Shown: positions 11,035 through 21,240 of the stretch, piece by piece
Layout: each line of letters begins with the position of its first letter
Numbering within the stretch: the stretch's first letter is position 1
NCBI GenBank assembly: GCA_032716605.1
Contig: CM064502.1
Span: 32,060,910 to 32,124,909, forward strand
From: Paralithodes platypus
Taxonomy: Eukaryota > Arthropoda > Malacostraca > Decapoda > Lithodidae
DNA: 64,000 nucleotides
Direction of reading: 5' to 3'
Translations under genes and position numbers: made by a program
Notes under the pieces: generated by a model
Seen by the model: the letters and a program-made list of their open reading frames with translations, nothing else
What the model was told of the DNA's origin: nothing
The model's database searches: none

Positions 11035-11700
11035 TATTTGTTTTGCTTTTTTAGCTAGGTTATCACCCCTGGAAGCCTATTTCTTCGTATTTCATAATTT
11101 TTGTTTTCGGTTAGTCTAGGCTAACATCCCTGGTGGCCTATTTCTGCGTACTTCAATTTTTAAATTTTCAGTTAGGCTATCACCGCTTGTGGCCTATTTC
11201 TGCGTACCGGTATTTGATAATTTTTTTTTTCGGTTAGTCTAGGCTATAATCCCTGGTGGCCTATTTCTGTGTACTTCAATTTTTAAACTTTCAGTTAGGC
11301 TATCACCGCTGGTGGCATATTTCTGCGTACCGGTATTTCATAATTTTTGTTTTCTGTTATTTTTGTTTTCGGTTAAACTAGGGCTCTAGGCTATCATCTC
11401 TGGTGGCCTATTTCTGCGTACTTCAATTTTTAAATTTTCAGTTAGGATATCACCGCTGGTGGCCTATTTCTGCGTACCGGTATTTCATAATTTTTGTTTT
11501 CAGTTATTTTTGTTTTCGGTTAGGATGGGCTATCACCCCTGGTGGCCTATTTCTGTTTAAATAAAAATAAAGTTGTTTTCGGTTCGGCTATCACTGCGTA
11601 TTTAAATTTAATTTTGTTTTGTTTTAATTTCGGTTAGGCTATCACCGCTGATGACCTATTTGTGCGTATTTCAACATTTTTGTTTTCGGTTAGGCCTATT
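11035..11700 (+). repeat. Tandem monomers upstream of the CR1-like element
   Basis: About nine degenerate copies of a 55-75 bp unit built on GGCTATCACCGCTGGTGGCC, then TATTTCTGCGTA and TTTTGTTTTCGGTTAG. Two unit types alternate (one with CTTCAATTTTTAAATTTTC, one with CCGGTATTTCATAATT), giving a dimer of about 120-130 bp. The last unit runs straight into the 5' leader of the LINE, so the array may be its promoter region. Confidence 0.75.
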
Positions 11701-11796
11701 TAAGTAAGTGAAGCGACCTGAAGTGAGTGAAGTGTTTTTAAAGTGAAATAAGTGTTTTTAAGTGGGTGAAGTGATCTGAAGAAAGTGATCGTCACC

Positions 11797-11907
11797 ATGC
11801 CTCGTGCCTGTACGAACTGCGCCGGTAGGTTTGGTGCTTCCAGGTTTGCTCCTGCCGATCCACAAGTCTGCCGACTCTGCCAGCAACGAGATGATCCAGC
11901 AAGATGA
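11797..11907 (+). pseudogene. CR1-like ORF1 N-terminus, zinc-finger-like stub
   Basis: ATG at 11797 in good context (GTCACCATGC) opens a 36-residue peptide with two Cys pairs (CTNC and CRLC), the start of a C4-type finger as found at the head of CR1-group ORF1 proteins. It ends at a TGA created at the deletion junction. A 13-bp tandem duplication (AGATGATCCAGCA, 11889-11914) marks that junction. Confidence 0.6.
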
Positions 11908-11909
11908 TC

Positions 11910-12212
11910 CAGCACTACAAAAATAAGTCAAGGAATATCATCATCTCAGGCATTCTCCCCAAGATCGACGCACCTGACAAATTCTACGACAAGGCCTTCA
12001 GCACAAATAGCCAACTAAAATATTTGTGTCTGAAGGAAGAAGTTGAATTCATCAACCTCTGGGATAATTTCTATAACCAGCCTACTCTGTTCCGCAAGGA
12101 TGGCACTCATCTAAACCCTGTGAGTTCAGCATGCATGGGTCGTCTCCTACATGAAGCAGTCCACAGCCATGGATCAAAAAACGCCATCCGAGAAGAAGCA
12201 GCAGTGACATAA
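11910..12212 (+). pseudogene. CR1-like ORF1 C-terminus, SGNH esterase end
   Basis: A frame from about 11904 reads NIIISGILPKIDAPDKFYD and later FRKDGTHLNPVSS, which is block V (Asp and His) of the SGNH hydrolase fold; the stop is at 12210-12212. Blocks I and III, present in the minus copy (4310-5103), are deleted here. The spacing to ORF2 is 83 bp, so a shared RNA would carry both frames. Confidence 0.7.
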
Positions 12213-12295
12213 ATCATCTAACGCCAAGCAAAAAACAGAGGCAACCGAGGACCACCAGCGATAAGGACCAAAGACAGCGAGGACCGACGACAGCC

Positions 12296-15175
12296 ATGAA
12301 CATAAATGTAGATCCGACAAGAACCAAAAATATTATTAAAGAGCGTTTCGTGAGTTCTAAAATAACAAATTTAAAGGTTTTCTATGCAAACGCTCGTAGC
12401 ATACGCAATAAATTTTGAGATTTAGAGGAGCTAGAGTTTACAGAAAATTATGATGTGATTGGCATAACAGAATCGTGGCTCAATACAGAAGATAGAGACT
12501 TTTTAGCAGAATATTCACTTCCCGGTTATGTAATGTTTGAGAAAAGCCGAATAAATCGAAATGGAGGTGGCGTTTTTCTTTATATCAAAGAAAGTCTTAA
12601 CCCTACCCTCTTGTCAAAACCTAAAATTGTGAACGTCGACACATCTTTTGTGCTAATAAAGAATAATAAAAGTACAAAAATAATACTTGCGTTAATATAC
12701 AGACCTCTAGCTCAATCAGTGCAAACTGACCAAGAAATTTACGAACAAATTGCAGATGTAAGTAACTCACAAGATACCGTAATTTTTGGCGACTTTAATT
12801 TACCTGTGTCCAAGTGGGGCGATACTCTTACTTCACACTCCGGACATGATTTGTATACGAACTTGCAAGAGAGTTCGCTTTATCAATTTGTTCGAACGCC
12901 GACCCGTGGTAATAACGTTCTTGACATTGTACTTGCAACAAAAGAAGAATTAATAGAGAATTTGAATGTTGGTGATGAATTCAGTAACAGCGACCATCGT
13001 ACGATAACTTTCACTTTAAAGTTTACTAGTAACGAACCAAATAGTAGCATCGAAAAAGTCCCTAATTTCAAGAAAGCAAACTTTCATAAACTTAGAGCTA
13101 TGTTTAAAGAAACTGACTGGAGCTTTTTAATTAATAATAACGACATCAATACATCTTGGAAGTTATTCGAAACCACTTACCTAAAAGCAGTGCAAGACTG
13201 CATACCATCTAAAATACGGCGTCCAGGCCATAATAATAAGCCCAAATGGTGGAATAAAGATATTTCAAACTGCCTGCTTGCTAAAAAATATGCTAATGAT
13301 AGATTACAATCCTCACAAAATGACGAAGAACGGGTGAAATTTGTAGAGCTACGACGCAAAGCCAAAAAGTTAATTAAGCAAAGTAAAAAGACCCTAGAGT
13401 TACATTTTGCGAATCAAAGTAAAACAAACCCGAAAGAATTCTATAGTTATATCAGAAAGAAAAAAGTAGTTACTTCAATTGTTGGACCGTTAGTCGATGA
13501 AAATGGAGAATACACCAAAGACGAAGTACTAATGAGTAATGCCCTCAATACCTTCTTTGCATCAGTTTTTACAACAGCAGACCTCAGTGATATCCCTACA
13601 CCATTGCCGATTCAGATTGATAATTCAGATGTTCTAAGCAATATCACCGTTACAGAGAGAGAAGTATTGAACTGTTTAGATAAACTCAAGGTAAATAAAA
13701 CGCCTGGACCTGATACAATCTCGCCTAGAGTTCTAAACGAAGCTAAGGATGAGCTCTCCAAACCACTGACATTACTATTCAATAAATCCTTGCAGTCTGG
13801 AAGTATGCCTGATCACTGGAAGCTAGCCAACATAACGCCGATATTAAAAAAAGGCAGCAAATCCCTACCAAGTAACTATCGTCCAATTAGCTTAACCTCA
13901 GTTGTATGTAAAATGCTAGAAACGGTCATAAGAGACAGACTCGTAAATCACTTAGAGGAAAATAACATACTTAAAGATAATCAACACGGCTTTCATAAAA
14001 AACGTTCCTGTTTAACAAACCTCTTAGACTTCTTCCACGATATCCTCAACCTCTACGATGAGAGAAAAGCTGTAGATATTATATACCTTGATTTTCAAAA
14101 GGCCTTTGACAAAGTTCCCCACAAATGTTTACTGCTAAAACTAAAAGCGCATGGAATACAAGATGGTGTGTTGAAATGGATAGAAAATTGGCTCAGCGAC
14201 AAAAAGCAAAGGGTAGTCATAAACGGTAAGGCATCTAAATGGACCAATGTAAGTAGAGGGGTACCCCAGGGATCGGTACTAGGACCAATTCTCTTTCTAA
14301 TTTACATCAACAACATAGATGAGGGTCTCACCTGTACAATCTCAAAATTTGCTGACGATACAAAAATTGCAAATAGCGTACTCTCAAAAGAACATGTTGA
14401 CGATATGCAACACAATCTAGATAAATTGTCATGTTGGGCCCAAATTTGGCAAATGAGTTTCAATGCGGATAAATGTAAAGTACTACATATCGGATACCAA
14501 AATGAGAAAGCAAACTATTCGATGAATGGCACTCGGCTTAAGAATGTAAACAGAGAAACCGATCTGGGAGTAACAATATCGAGTAACCTAAACCCGAGTC
14601 AACAATGTTCAGAAGTTGTTAAGAAGGCAAACAAAATAATTGGCTTTATAGGCAGGTCATTTGAGCATAAATCCAAAGAAGTTATCCTAACCCTTTACAA
14701 TTCCTTAGTTCGCCCTCTTCTGGAATACTGCGTTCAATCCTGGTGCCCTTATTACCAAAAAGATATAAACAAGCTAGAACGAGTTCAACGTAGAGTTACC
14801 AAAATGATACCTAGCCTAAAGAATAAACCATACGAAGAGCATCTTAGAGAATTAAATCTATTTCCTTTAACCCAGCGCAGATTAAGAGGTGGCTTAATTC
14901 AAATGTTCAAAATCATCAAAGGCATCGACAATATGAACTGTAGTAAGTACTTCACTATCGACCAATCTAATTACACACGGGGAAACGGCTGCAAAATTAT
15001 TGGTAAATCTTTTAACTCACACGAATCTAAGAATTTCTTCTTCAATCGAGTTGTCAACTTGTGGAATGGGCTTCCCCGAGACGTTATAGACTGCAGCACC
15101 GTTGATTCATTTAAACTCCGCCTAGACAAATATCTCGCATCAAACCCGCGACTGACTGCGTTTGTAAATGAATAA
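12296..15175 (+). pseudogene. CR1-like ORF2: endonuclease and reverse transcriptase, one premature stop
   Basis: The protein would nick DNA and prime reverse transcription of the element RNA. From the ATG at 12296 the frame covers 959 codons to TAA at 15173, interrupted only by TGA at 12416-12418 (codon 41), where the family has a sense codon. Endonuclease motifs: ITESWLN, GDFNLP (residue 165), SDHR (residue 232). RT motifs: PGPD, NYRPISL, LDFQKAFDKVPH (catalytic Asp at residue 599), GVPQGSVLGPILFL and FADD (residue 685). A thumb/tail region with NLWNGLPRDVI follows. There is no RNase H domain, as usual for CR1/Jockey. From codon 54 on, 906 residues are continuous. Confidence 0.9.
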
Positions 15176-15399
15176 CTTTATTTTATCCTCCCCTCAGTTC
15201 CTAACCCATCTGTCCCCTACTAACTTCCTAATCCTGCCACGGACATTAGTTCCCTTTCCAATGTTCCCTTACCCACTCTAAGCCACTGTTTTGACACTTG
15301 ATCCTCAGTGTTTTGGAGGACAAGCAGCCTAGAAGGGTCACTAGACCTGTTGTTGCTTGATTTCGTTTGTACTCCTTTGTACTTCTGACCTCCTGATCC

Positions 15400-15873
15400 C
15401 CACCTCCTCCTCCACTACTTCTCCTCTTCTCCCTCCCATACCATATCCAACTATGTTTGGTGGCTCTTCATTCCTTACATTTAGCAACTCATTGAAGTAC
15501 TCCCTCCATCTTTCGACTTTCTCTTGCTTCTAGGCTAGCATTCTCTCATTCCTATCTTTCACACCCTTACTGTTTCCCTTGCTACCTTCCCTAATGTTCT
15601 TGACTTCTTTCCAGAACAGTTTCTTACACTCCCTCCATTTTACACTCAGATTCATTCCAAATTCCTCAACTACTCTTCTCTTACTTTCCTTCACTACTCT
15701 CTTCACCACTCTCTTTCTCTCCACGTACCTCGCTCGTTTCTACCTCTCCAAATCTTCATTCCCTCTACTTCCCAACCACTCTCTATACGCTTTCTTCTTG
15801 TCTTCCCCAGCTATTTTTACCTCTTCTGTCCACCATGTTGTACCTTTCACTCCCCTCCCTCTTCTCCTCTATA
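15400..15873 (-). pseudogene. RTE-like LINE ORF2, endonuclease-RT linker fragment
   Basis: The minus-strand frame from 15835 reads TWWTEEVKIAGEDKKKAY, then YVERKRVVKRVVKESKRRV, WRECKKLFWKEV and KVERWREYFNELLN. This Lys/Arg-rich stretch and the WREYFNELLN box are typical of the segment between endonuclease and RT in RTE-type LINEs. Two stops interrupt it. It is cut on the right by a TA-flanked MITE (15874) and on the left by the 3' end of the CR1-like element. Confidence 0.65.
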
Positions 15874-16078
15874 CCCTGTTCCAAATAGGTAAGCCAGAAA
15901 TCAAGCACCCTAACCTAGGTAAATATAAATGGGCTAGAGCAAATGGATTGTAAATTTTCACACCTATTCCCTGGTTGCCTCTTCCCAAATGGTAGAAATA
16001 TTAGCTGGATTACTCTAGTCGTTTGTGTGTTATATAGGTTAATGCTCAACAGTTTTGGCCTACTTATTTGGACAAGAG
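15874..16078. mobile_element. TA-flanked MITE, family C
   Basis: Ends CCCTGTTCCAAATAGGTAAG and TTGGCCTACTTATTTGGACA pair as imperfect inverted repeats, with TA on each side (15872-15873, 16079-16080). It is 205 bp and non-coding. Related copies are at 6378 and 38425. It sits inside the RTE-like fragment or at its end. Confidence 0.65.
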
Positions 16079-16082
16079 TATA

Positions 16083-16195
16083 GGTAAGGTTGGGTTAGGT
16101 TCGGTTAGGTTAAAATAGTTAGGTTAGGTTAGGCAGCAAGGATCTGGGTTTAGGCTAAGTTTATAAGTTGGTTCATTTGGTTAGATTAGGTTAGG
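16083..16195 (+). repeat. Interstitial TTAGG-like tract
   Basis: Several GGTTAGGTTAGG words with interruptions. TTAGG is the ancestral arthropod telomere repeat. Similar short tracts occur at 48527 and 61278. Confidence 0.55.
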
Positions 16196-16305
16196 CTAGA
16201 CATGTTCTCGTACAGTTCTATTAAATATTAAAACAACACTGGAAATACCAGCCAACTTGGCAAAACTTAGCTAGGATTTTCAGATTGTTTTTAATTGTTA
16301 TTATT

Positions 16306-16545
16306 TAGTTTCCTCCCTAGACCTCCATACAACATAAACACATGCCCCAAAACCCGTCTTCGACATAAATTTGTAATTTTTTTGGTAGAATAATTACAGG
16401 CTCGCTATCACTCGCCATGGAAAAAATCGACACCTAAATGGTAGTAAAGGTCTTAAAATCTCCAAACTAATGAGGCGAAATAATAAAAATATCAAAACTA
16501 ATGGGGCTAAACATGAGGGAGGGGGGTTTCCAGAAAACCCCTTAC
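16306..16545 (+). mobile_element. MITE family B, partial
   Basis: Shares the family-B landmarks: TTTCCTCCCTAGACCTCCAT at the left, AGGCTCGCTATCACTCGCCA in the middle and AACTAATGGGGCTAAACATG at the right. The terminal GGGGAGATGGGC box is lost. Confidence 0.55.
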
Positions 16546-17207
16546 TACTTGATGTTTGCCTAAACTGAATTGATTATCATTATGTATGTAAATATAATGT
16601 TTAGGTATGTCCGAGGAGGGCTTACTTAAATTTGGTTTCAGGTGTAACATTCACGTTACAAAGTGCCAAAGTCCGAAAATACACAAATAAATATACAAAA
16701 CCATAGTATAGTATGATATATAAACATATACAATTGGCATTTTCATCATTATACTAAATTAATTATGACACTATTTATTTAAGTTAATATAATTAACGCT
16801 ATTTATAAGAAACCAGTAATAATAACATCTGGAACATATGGCTCTATTAGACATGCAAAAATGTCCAACTTAAGTTAAAATTACTGTTTTTTCGTGAACG
16901 TTAAATAAACAAAAATAAAAAAAATGCTGCGTCTAACAGTATACTTTTCGAAATTTGACTGATCACATGCTTAAGAATAAATACATAAACACACAAATAC
17001 AAACATTATCTACTGTTTAATGTGTATGTGGTTAACATTACAAAGTACACAACAGACTAATAACCCACACAACAAAGCCACTCCAAGAGCTTCCTCTCTC
17101 CCCGCAACACCCCTTCTCCCCTCTCGGCACACTTCGAAAGTAGATAAGAGGTGCCGTTGTAAAGGCTTATCCCTCGATACCTTCAACTGACCTGACCAAC
17201 ATGACTA
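16546..17207. other. AT-rich, no recognisable gene
   Basis: I see no coding frame of interest. The sequence is AT-rich up to the minisatellite at 17208. Confidence 0.35.
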
Positions 17208-17922
17208 TACTACTGTACTGGAATGGTAGGGTACTCTCTATAAAGGGTTCTGTGTTGTCCCTACTGTACTGGAATGGTTGAGTACTCTCTATAAAGGGTT
17301 CTGTGTTGTCCCTACTCTACTGGAATGGTTGAGTACTCTCTATAAAGGGTTCTGTGTTGTCCCTAGTGTACTGGAATAGTTGATACTCTCTATAAAGGGT
17401 TCTGTGTTGTCCCTACTGTACTGGAATGGTTGAGTACTCTCTATAAAGGGTTCTGTGTTGTCCCTAGTGTACTGGAATAGTTGATACTCTCTATAAAGGG
17501 TTCTGTGTTGTCCCTACTGTACTGGAATGGTTGAGTACTCTCTATAAAGGGTTCTGTGTTGTCCCTACTGTACTGGAATGGTTGAGTACTCTCTATAAAG
17601 GGTTCTGTGTTGTCCCTAGTGTACTGGAATAGTTGATACTTTCTATAAAGGGTTCTGTGTTGTCCCTACTGTACTGGAATGGTTGAGTACTCTCTATAAA
17701 GGGTTCTGTGTTGTCCCTCCTGTACTGGAATGGTTGAGTACTCTCTATAAAGGGTTCTGTGTTGTCCCTAGTGTACTGGAATAGTTGATACTCTCTATAA
17801 AGGGTTCTGTGTTGTCCCTACTGTACTGGAATGGTTGAAGACTCTCTATAAAGGGTTCTGTGTTGTCCCTACTGTACTGGAATGGTTGAAGACTCTCTAT
17901 AAAGGTTTCTGTGTTGTCCCTC
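17208..17922. repeat. 50/51-bp minisatellite, 14 units
   Basis: Unit A (51 bp) has TACTGTACTGGAATGGTTGA followed by GTACTCTCTATAAAGGGTTC; unit B (50 bp) has TAGTGTACTGGAATAGTTGA. The order is roughly A A A B A B A A B A A B A A, a partial three-unit AAB pattern. Each unit carries a CTATAAAG box, which here is only part of the repeat. Confidence 0.9.
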
Positions 17923-18251
17923 CCCTCGTCTCCATTTACTCTGCTCATTATCTTCCTTCTCTTGCCTCCATTTCTCTCCAGAGTACCCTTCCACCCTCTC
18001 TCTTGCTCTCTCTCTCTCTCTTTCTTTCTTTTCCTACAAACTGCCTCCAATCCCCCCCCCCCCATCCTTCTTCGTCACCATGGCAGTCTCACGCACTGCA
18101 GCTCCGTAGAATAAGAGTCACATGGGATCATTATTTTCCGGTAATTCTGGCAATATTCAGGCACATTTTTGACACCACATTCCATCAGGACAAGGTGTGA
18201 AACGGAAACCAAACCCCGTAATTTTTAGTCTGTGTTGTTGTGTATGCAATG
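17923..18251. other. CT-rich, no gene
   Basis: Pyrimidine-rich sequence with (CT)n at about 18000-18030 and a C run at 18053-18063. The open frames here reflect low complexity. Confidence 0.4.
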
Positions 18252-18440
18252 TTAATACCTTCTGCACCGGCGCGGCGATGTCTTTAATTTCATTCAAACT
18301 ATATTTAGACGATTTTGCGCAGTTTATGAAGATCTGTGGTAGTAAAAATGGTCAAGTGAGATCATTCGAAGCCTGTTAATTGCTGGAGGCCCCTTTTAAC
18401 TGAATATAATAGTCTTTTAGTAGCTAGAGTAAAACAAAAA
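18252..18440. mobile_element. MITE family A, right end lost
   Basis: Starts TTAATACCTTCTGCACCGGC. The body matches the copy at 62243-62458 (ATATTTAGACGA, GGTCAAGTGAGA/GGTTAAGCGAGA, CTGGAGGCCC). The right TTAA terminus is absent; family B follows directly. Confidence 0.5.
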
Positions 18441-18721
18441 TAGTTTCCTCCCTAGACCTCCATCAAGCTTAAAACAAAAACAAAATATCTCCAAATCCGA
18501 TTTGTAAATTTTTTGGTAGTAAATTACAGGCTCACTATCGCTCACCAGGAGAAAATCGACGCGTAAATGGCACGAACTTTCTTAATATTGACAACGAAAT
18601 TGGGTGAAAGGTCTTAAAATCGCCAGAATAATGAGCCGAACGTCTTAAGATCTAAAAATAAGTGGGGCTAAATATGAGGGAGAAGGGGAGCCAAAAACAA
18701 ACACGCGCCCATCTCCCCTTA
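18441..18721 (+). mobile_element. MITE family B, right part
   Basis: Carries TTTCCTCCCTAGACCTCCAT, the GCTCACTATCGCTCACCAGG core, CTAAATATGAGGGAGAAGGG and the terminal CGCCCATCTCCCCTTAA with its TTAA. The left terminus is missing. Confidence 0.6.
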
Positions 18722-18806
18722 AAACAAATGGCTCGCTTGGACACCTTGCATCAGTATCAATAAGTAGCTTGAAAGTAAATCATTATGGGTGACAATACTA
18801 TTATTA

Positions 18807-19197
18807 TGAAAATATATTATGCCGTCTGCCACATATAATATATTATGCCGTCTGCCACATATAATATATTATGCCGTCTGCCACATATAATATATTATGC
18901 CGTCTGCCACATATAATATATTATGCCGTCTGCCACATATAATATATTATGCCGTCTGCCACATATAATATATTATGCCGTCTGCCACATATAATATATT
19001 ATTATGCCGTCTGCCACATATAATATATTATGCCGTCTGCCACATATAATATTATGCCGTCTGCCACATATAATATTATGCCGTCTGCCACATATAATAT
19101 ATTATGCCGTCTGCCACATATAATATATTATGCCGTCTGCCACATATAATATATTATGCCGTCTGCCACATATAATATATTATGCCGTCTGCCACAT
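18807..19197. repeat. 26-bp satellite, about 15 units
   Basis: Unit AATATATTATGCCGTCTGCC followed by ACATAT. Most units are identical; a few have a 3-bp gain or loss in the TA-rich part. There is no coding capacity. Confidence 0.9.
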
Positions 19198-19437
19198 TAG
19201 TGTTGCGGTAAACGATTGCCTCAAATGCTCTCCTGTACCGTTGCCCACATAAATCCTGTTCCTAAGGACTTCGTGATCTTATACATGGAAATATTATGCG
19301 CATTATTGAATCATGAGTGGAGTTTCTTATGCAGTGGTTAACTCATCTGATTTGTCAACTGATAATTAAAAGAAATCACCCTCGCAATTAATTCATACTA
19401 TTATATTTTCATACTTAATATCACAACGAGAAACATA
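19198..19437. other. No recognisable feature
   Basis: AT-rich spacer between the 26-bp satellite and the LINE tail. Confidence 0.3.
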
Positions 19438-19860
19438 ATGTATGCAGTCTCTCTATTTGCCGCAATGTTGCATCTCTCGTTATTCTATCGCTACTACAAT
19501 AATCAGTGTTCCTCAGAGCTTTCCCAGTGTATACCACCTCCTCCACGTAGGGTACGTAGTGCCCGTCTTGAAACACAATCCCACCCCTACTCTGTGCAAC
19601 TCTCCAACCCAAGAGTGAAATGTTATCCTCAGTCTTTCTTCTATTCAACAACTGAACTCTGGAACTCTCTCCCAGAATCAGTCTTTTCCTCTTCCTATGA
19701 CTTAAATTGCTTCAAACTCCGTATGTCCAGGCATTTTGGCTTGAACATCTCTTGATTTTGGCCCTACCACTCTTTCAATTCTTGGGGAGGCACTCGATAC
19801 AGTCAGTTCTGCCTTTTGTCTCTCTCACTCACATAAAACAAAAATATATATATGGTCCGG
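19438..19860 (+). pseudogene. Jockey-like LINE ORF2 C-terminus and 3' tail
   Basis: The frame reads LSLFYRYYNNQCSSELSQCI, then PPPPRRVRSARLETQSHPYS and LWNSLPESVFSSSYDLNCFK, the C-terminal tail of a Jockey-like non-LTR ORF2; a stop follows at 19753-19755. The RT core is absent, so this is a 5'-truncated copy. The 3' UTR continues to about 19860 (CTTTTGTCTCTCTCACTCAC). The same tail is seen at 33196 (plus), and at 1003 and 62566 (minus). Confidence 0.7.
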
Positions 19861-19959
19861 TCGCCTTCTTAGTATTAAGCCCAGAGAGGGCAAAAAGCAT
19901 ATCCTTAGAAAATATTATAATACTGGGCACAAGTAAGTGAGAGGGGGTGGAGTAGGAGG

Positions 19960-21240
19960 AATAGCGCCAGAATCACCCAAGGTGGATTTTTTAGTGAGAG
20001 TTCAACATTGTCAGAGGAGTACAAGGGAGTAAAGAGGAAGAGGTGATGGTGGTACCGTTAGGATGGAAAAGAGGAGGAAAATACGAGGAAGTGAAATTGT
20101 TGGAGAGGTTTTTGGATAGATGCCAACAAGTTTGGGAAGAGCTAGAGTTGGAAAGTTCAGAAAATGTATTATTGATGAAAGAGATTTTGGGGAGTCGAAG
20201 GACAGAATTGGCTTGATTTTAGGCAGAGACATATTAAGGTCGAGATTCTTGAGTTTGAAGGTGACGTAGATAGCAGTAGAACAAGTGTGAGTAAACAAAG
20301 ATTTTTGGGAGTTAGTTTGAGAGAAAAAGAATGGATTGTATGCTTCCATGCCTGAAAAGATAATCTCAGTAATGCGCTCGACACTCTCTGAGAGTCCCCA
20401 GCCACGGAAGCAAGAGTCATTCCATGGGAAACCAAAGAAGTTGTGCTGTAGAGCCCCTCAGTCGGCAGCGCCAAAATGCCACAAGCGCCGCCGGCTGGGA
20501 GGGATCAGCAGGCCGTACTGGAGAGACAGGACAGGTCGCAGAGTTAAGGTGAGTATTGGAGGAGGCCAACAAAGGGAGAAGATTTACAGTTAAGCAGAAG
20601 GATTAGAGGTTTGTAATAGGTCAAGAATATTGGGCCGATCTCCAGGGCGGTCCAAAATATGGGTAGAGTGCTGAACTAACTGCTCTAGGTCATTTAGGTT
20701 AGAACAGATGTAGGCTTCTTCACCAGGTTGGTCAGTTCACCACTATCATTGGTGGTGGTGAACATCGAAATCTCCTAAGGTGGAAATTTCAAAGAAGGGA
20801 GAGATTGATTGAATGTGTTTCACTTTAGAAGTAAGATAGTCGAAGACTTTTTGGATAGTCAGTAGAATTAGGGGAGAGATAAACAGCACAGATGTACTTA
20901 GTGAGAGAGTGACAAAATAGCTTAAGCAAGAGTGTTAAGAAGAGTCAAAATTGGGAACACGAGAGCAAGTAGGATTGTTGCGTACAAATTAATACGTACA
21001 TACATACATACATACAACATCCACCTATGGCTTTGAATTGAGGATACAGATAGTAGGAGGATACAGAGAAGGGTTTGCTGTCCATTGCCCTAGACAACTG
21101 TGTTTCGGTGACGAAAAGTAAGTCAGGTTTGGTAGAAGAGAGACGGTGTTCTACAGAGAGGAAGGAAGAGCAAAGGCCGCGAATGTTATATAAGTTGATA
21201 GAGTAGAACGTATAGGTCCAGGGCACTTTGCAGAGTCTAC
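19960..21240 (-). pseudogene. Jockey-like LINE ORF2, endonuclease and linker, decayed
   Basis: On the minus strand from 21226 the frame reads INLYNIRGLCSSFLSVEHRL, DLLFVTETQLSRAMD and PFSVSSYYLYPQFKAIGGCC, the N-terminal endonuclease block (Glu in TETQ). The frame then runs into a TACA microsatellite (about 20996-21016). Further down, weak linker similarity (TIHSFSLKL.PKN, then the LPSLASI-like block) extends to about 19960. Stops and shifts abound. It belongs to the same lineage as 40412 and the tail at 19438, but lies in the opposite orientation to that tail. Confidence 0.55.

Larger units (their letters stand above)
11701..15384 (+). mobile_element. CR1-like non-LTR retrotransposon, best copy
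   Basis: In order: a leader rich in AAGTGAGTGAAGTG words, an ORF1 start (11797), an ORF1 deletion junction near 11889-11914, the ORF1 C-terminus to 12212, ORF2 (12296-15175) and a 3' UTR ending in TTTGTACTCCTTTGTACTTC. It is the same family as 1170-5103. ORF2 carries only one premature stop, but ORF1 is largely deleted, so this copy is non-autonomous. Its 3' end abuts a minus-strand RTE-like fragment, which suggests insertion into it. Confidence 0.88.

Noticed and set aside
12455..15175. ORF2 starting at 12455
   Set aside because: That position is GTG, not ATG. The family frame begins at the ATG at 12296 and is interrupted by one TGA at 12416.
15579..15953. Leu/Ser/Phe-rich plus-strand membrane-like protein
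   Set aside because: It is antisense to the RTE-like coding fragment on the minus strand and runs into a MITE.
17208..17922. Promoter array because every unit has CTATAAAG
   Set aside because: The TATA-like word is part of the repeat unit and no downstream gene is present.
18807..19197. CRISPR-like array
   Set aside because: The units are directly adjacent with no unique spacers, and the context is eukaryotic. The same holds for the arrays at 17208, 22777 and 36702.
19438..21240. Twin-priming (5' inversion) structure of a single LINE
   Set aside because: In that process the inverted 5' part lies upstream of the 3' part. Here the 3' tail lies first on the plus strand.
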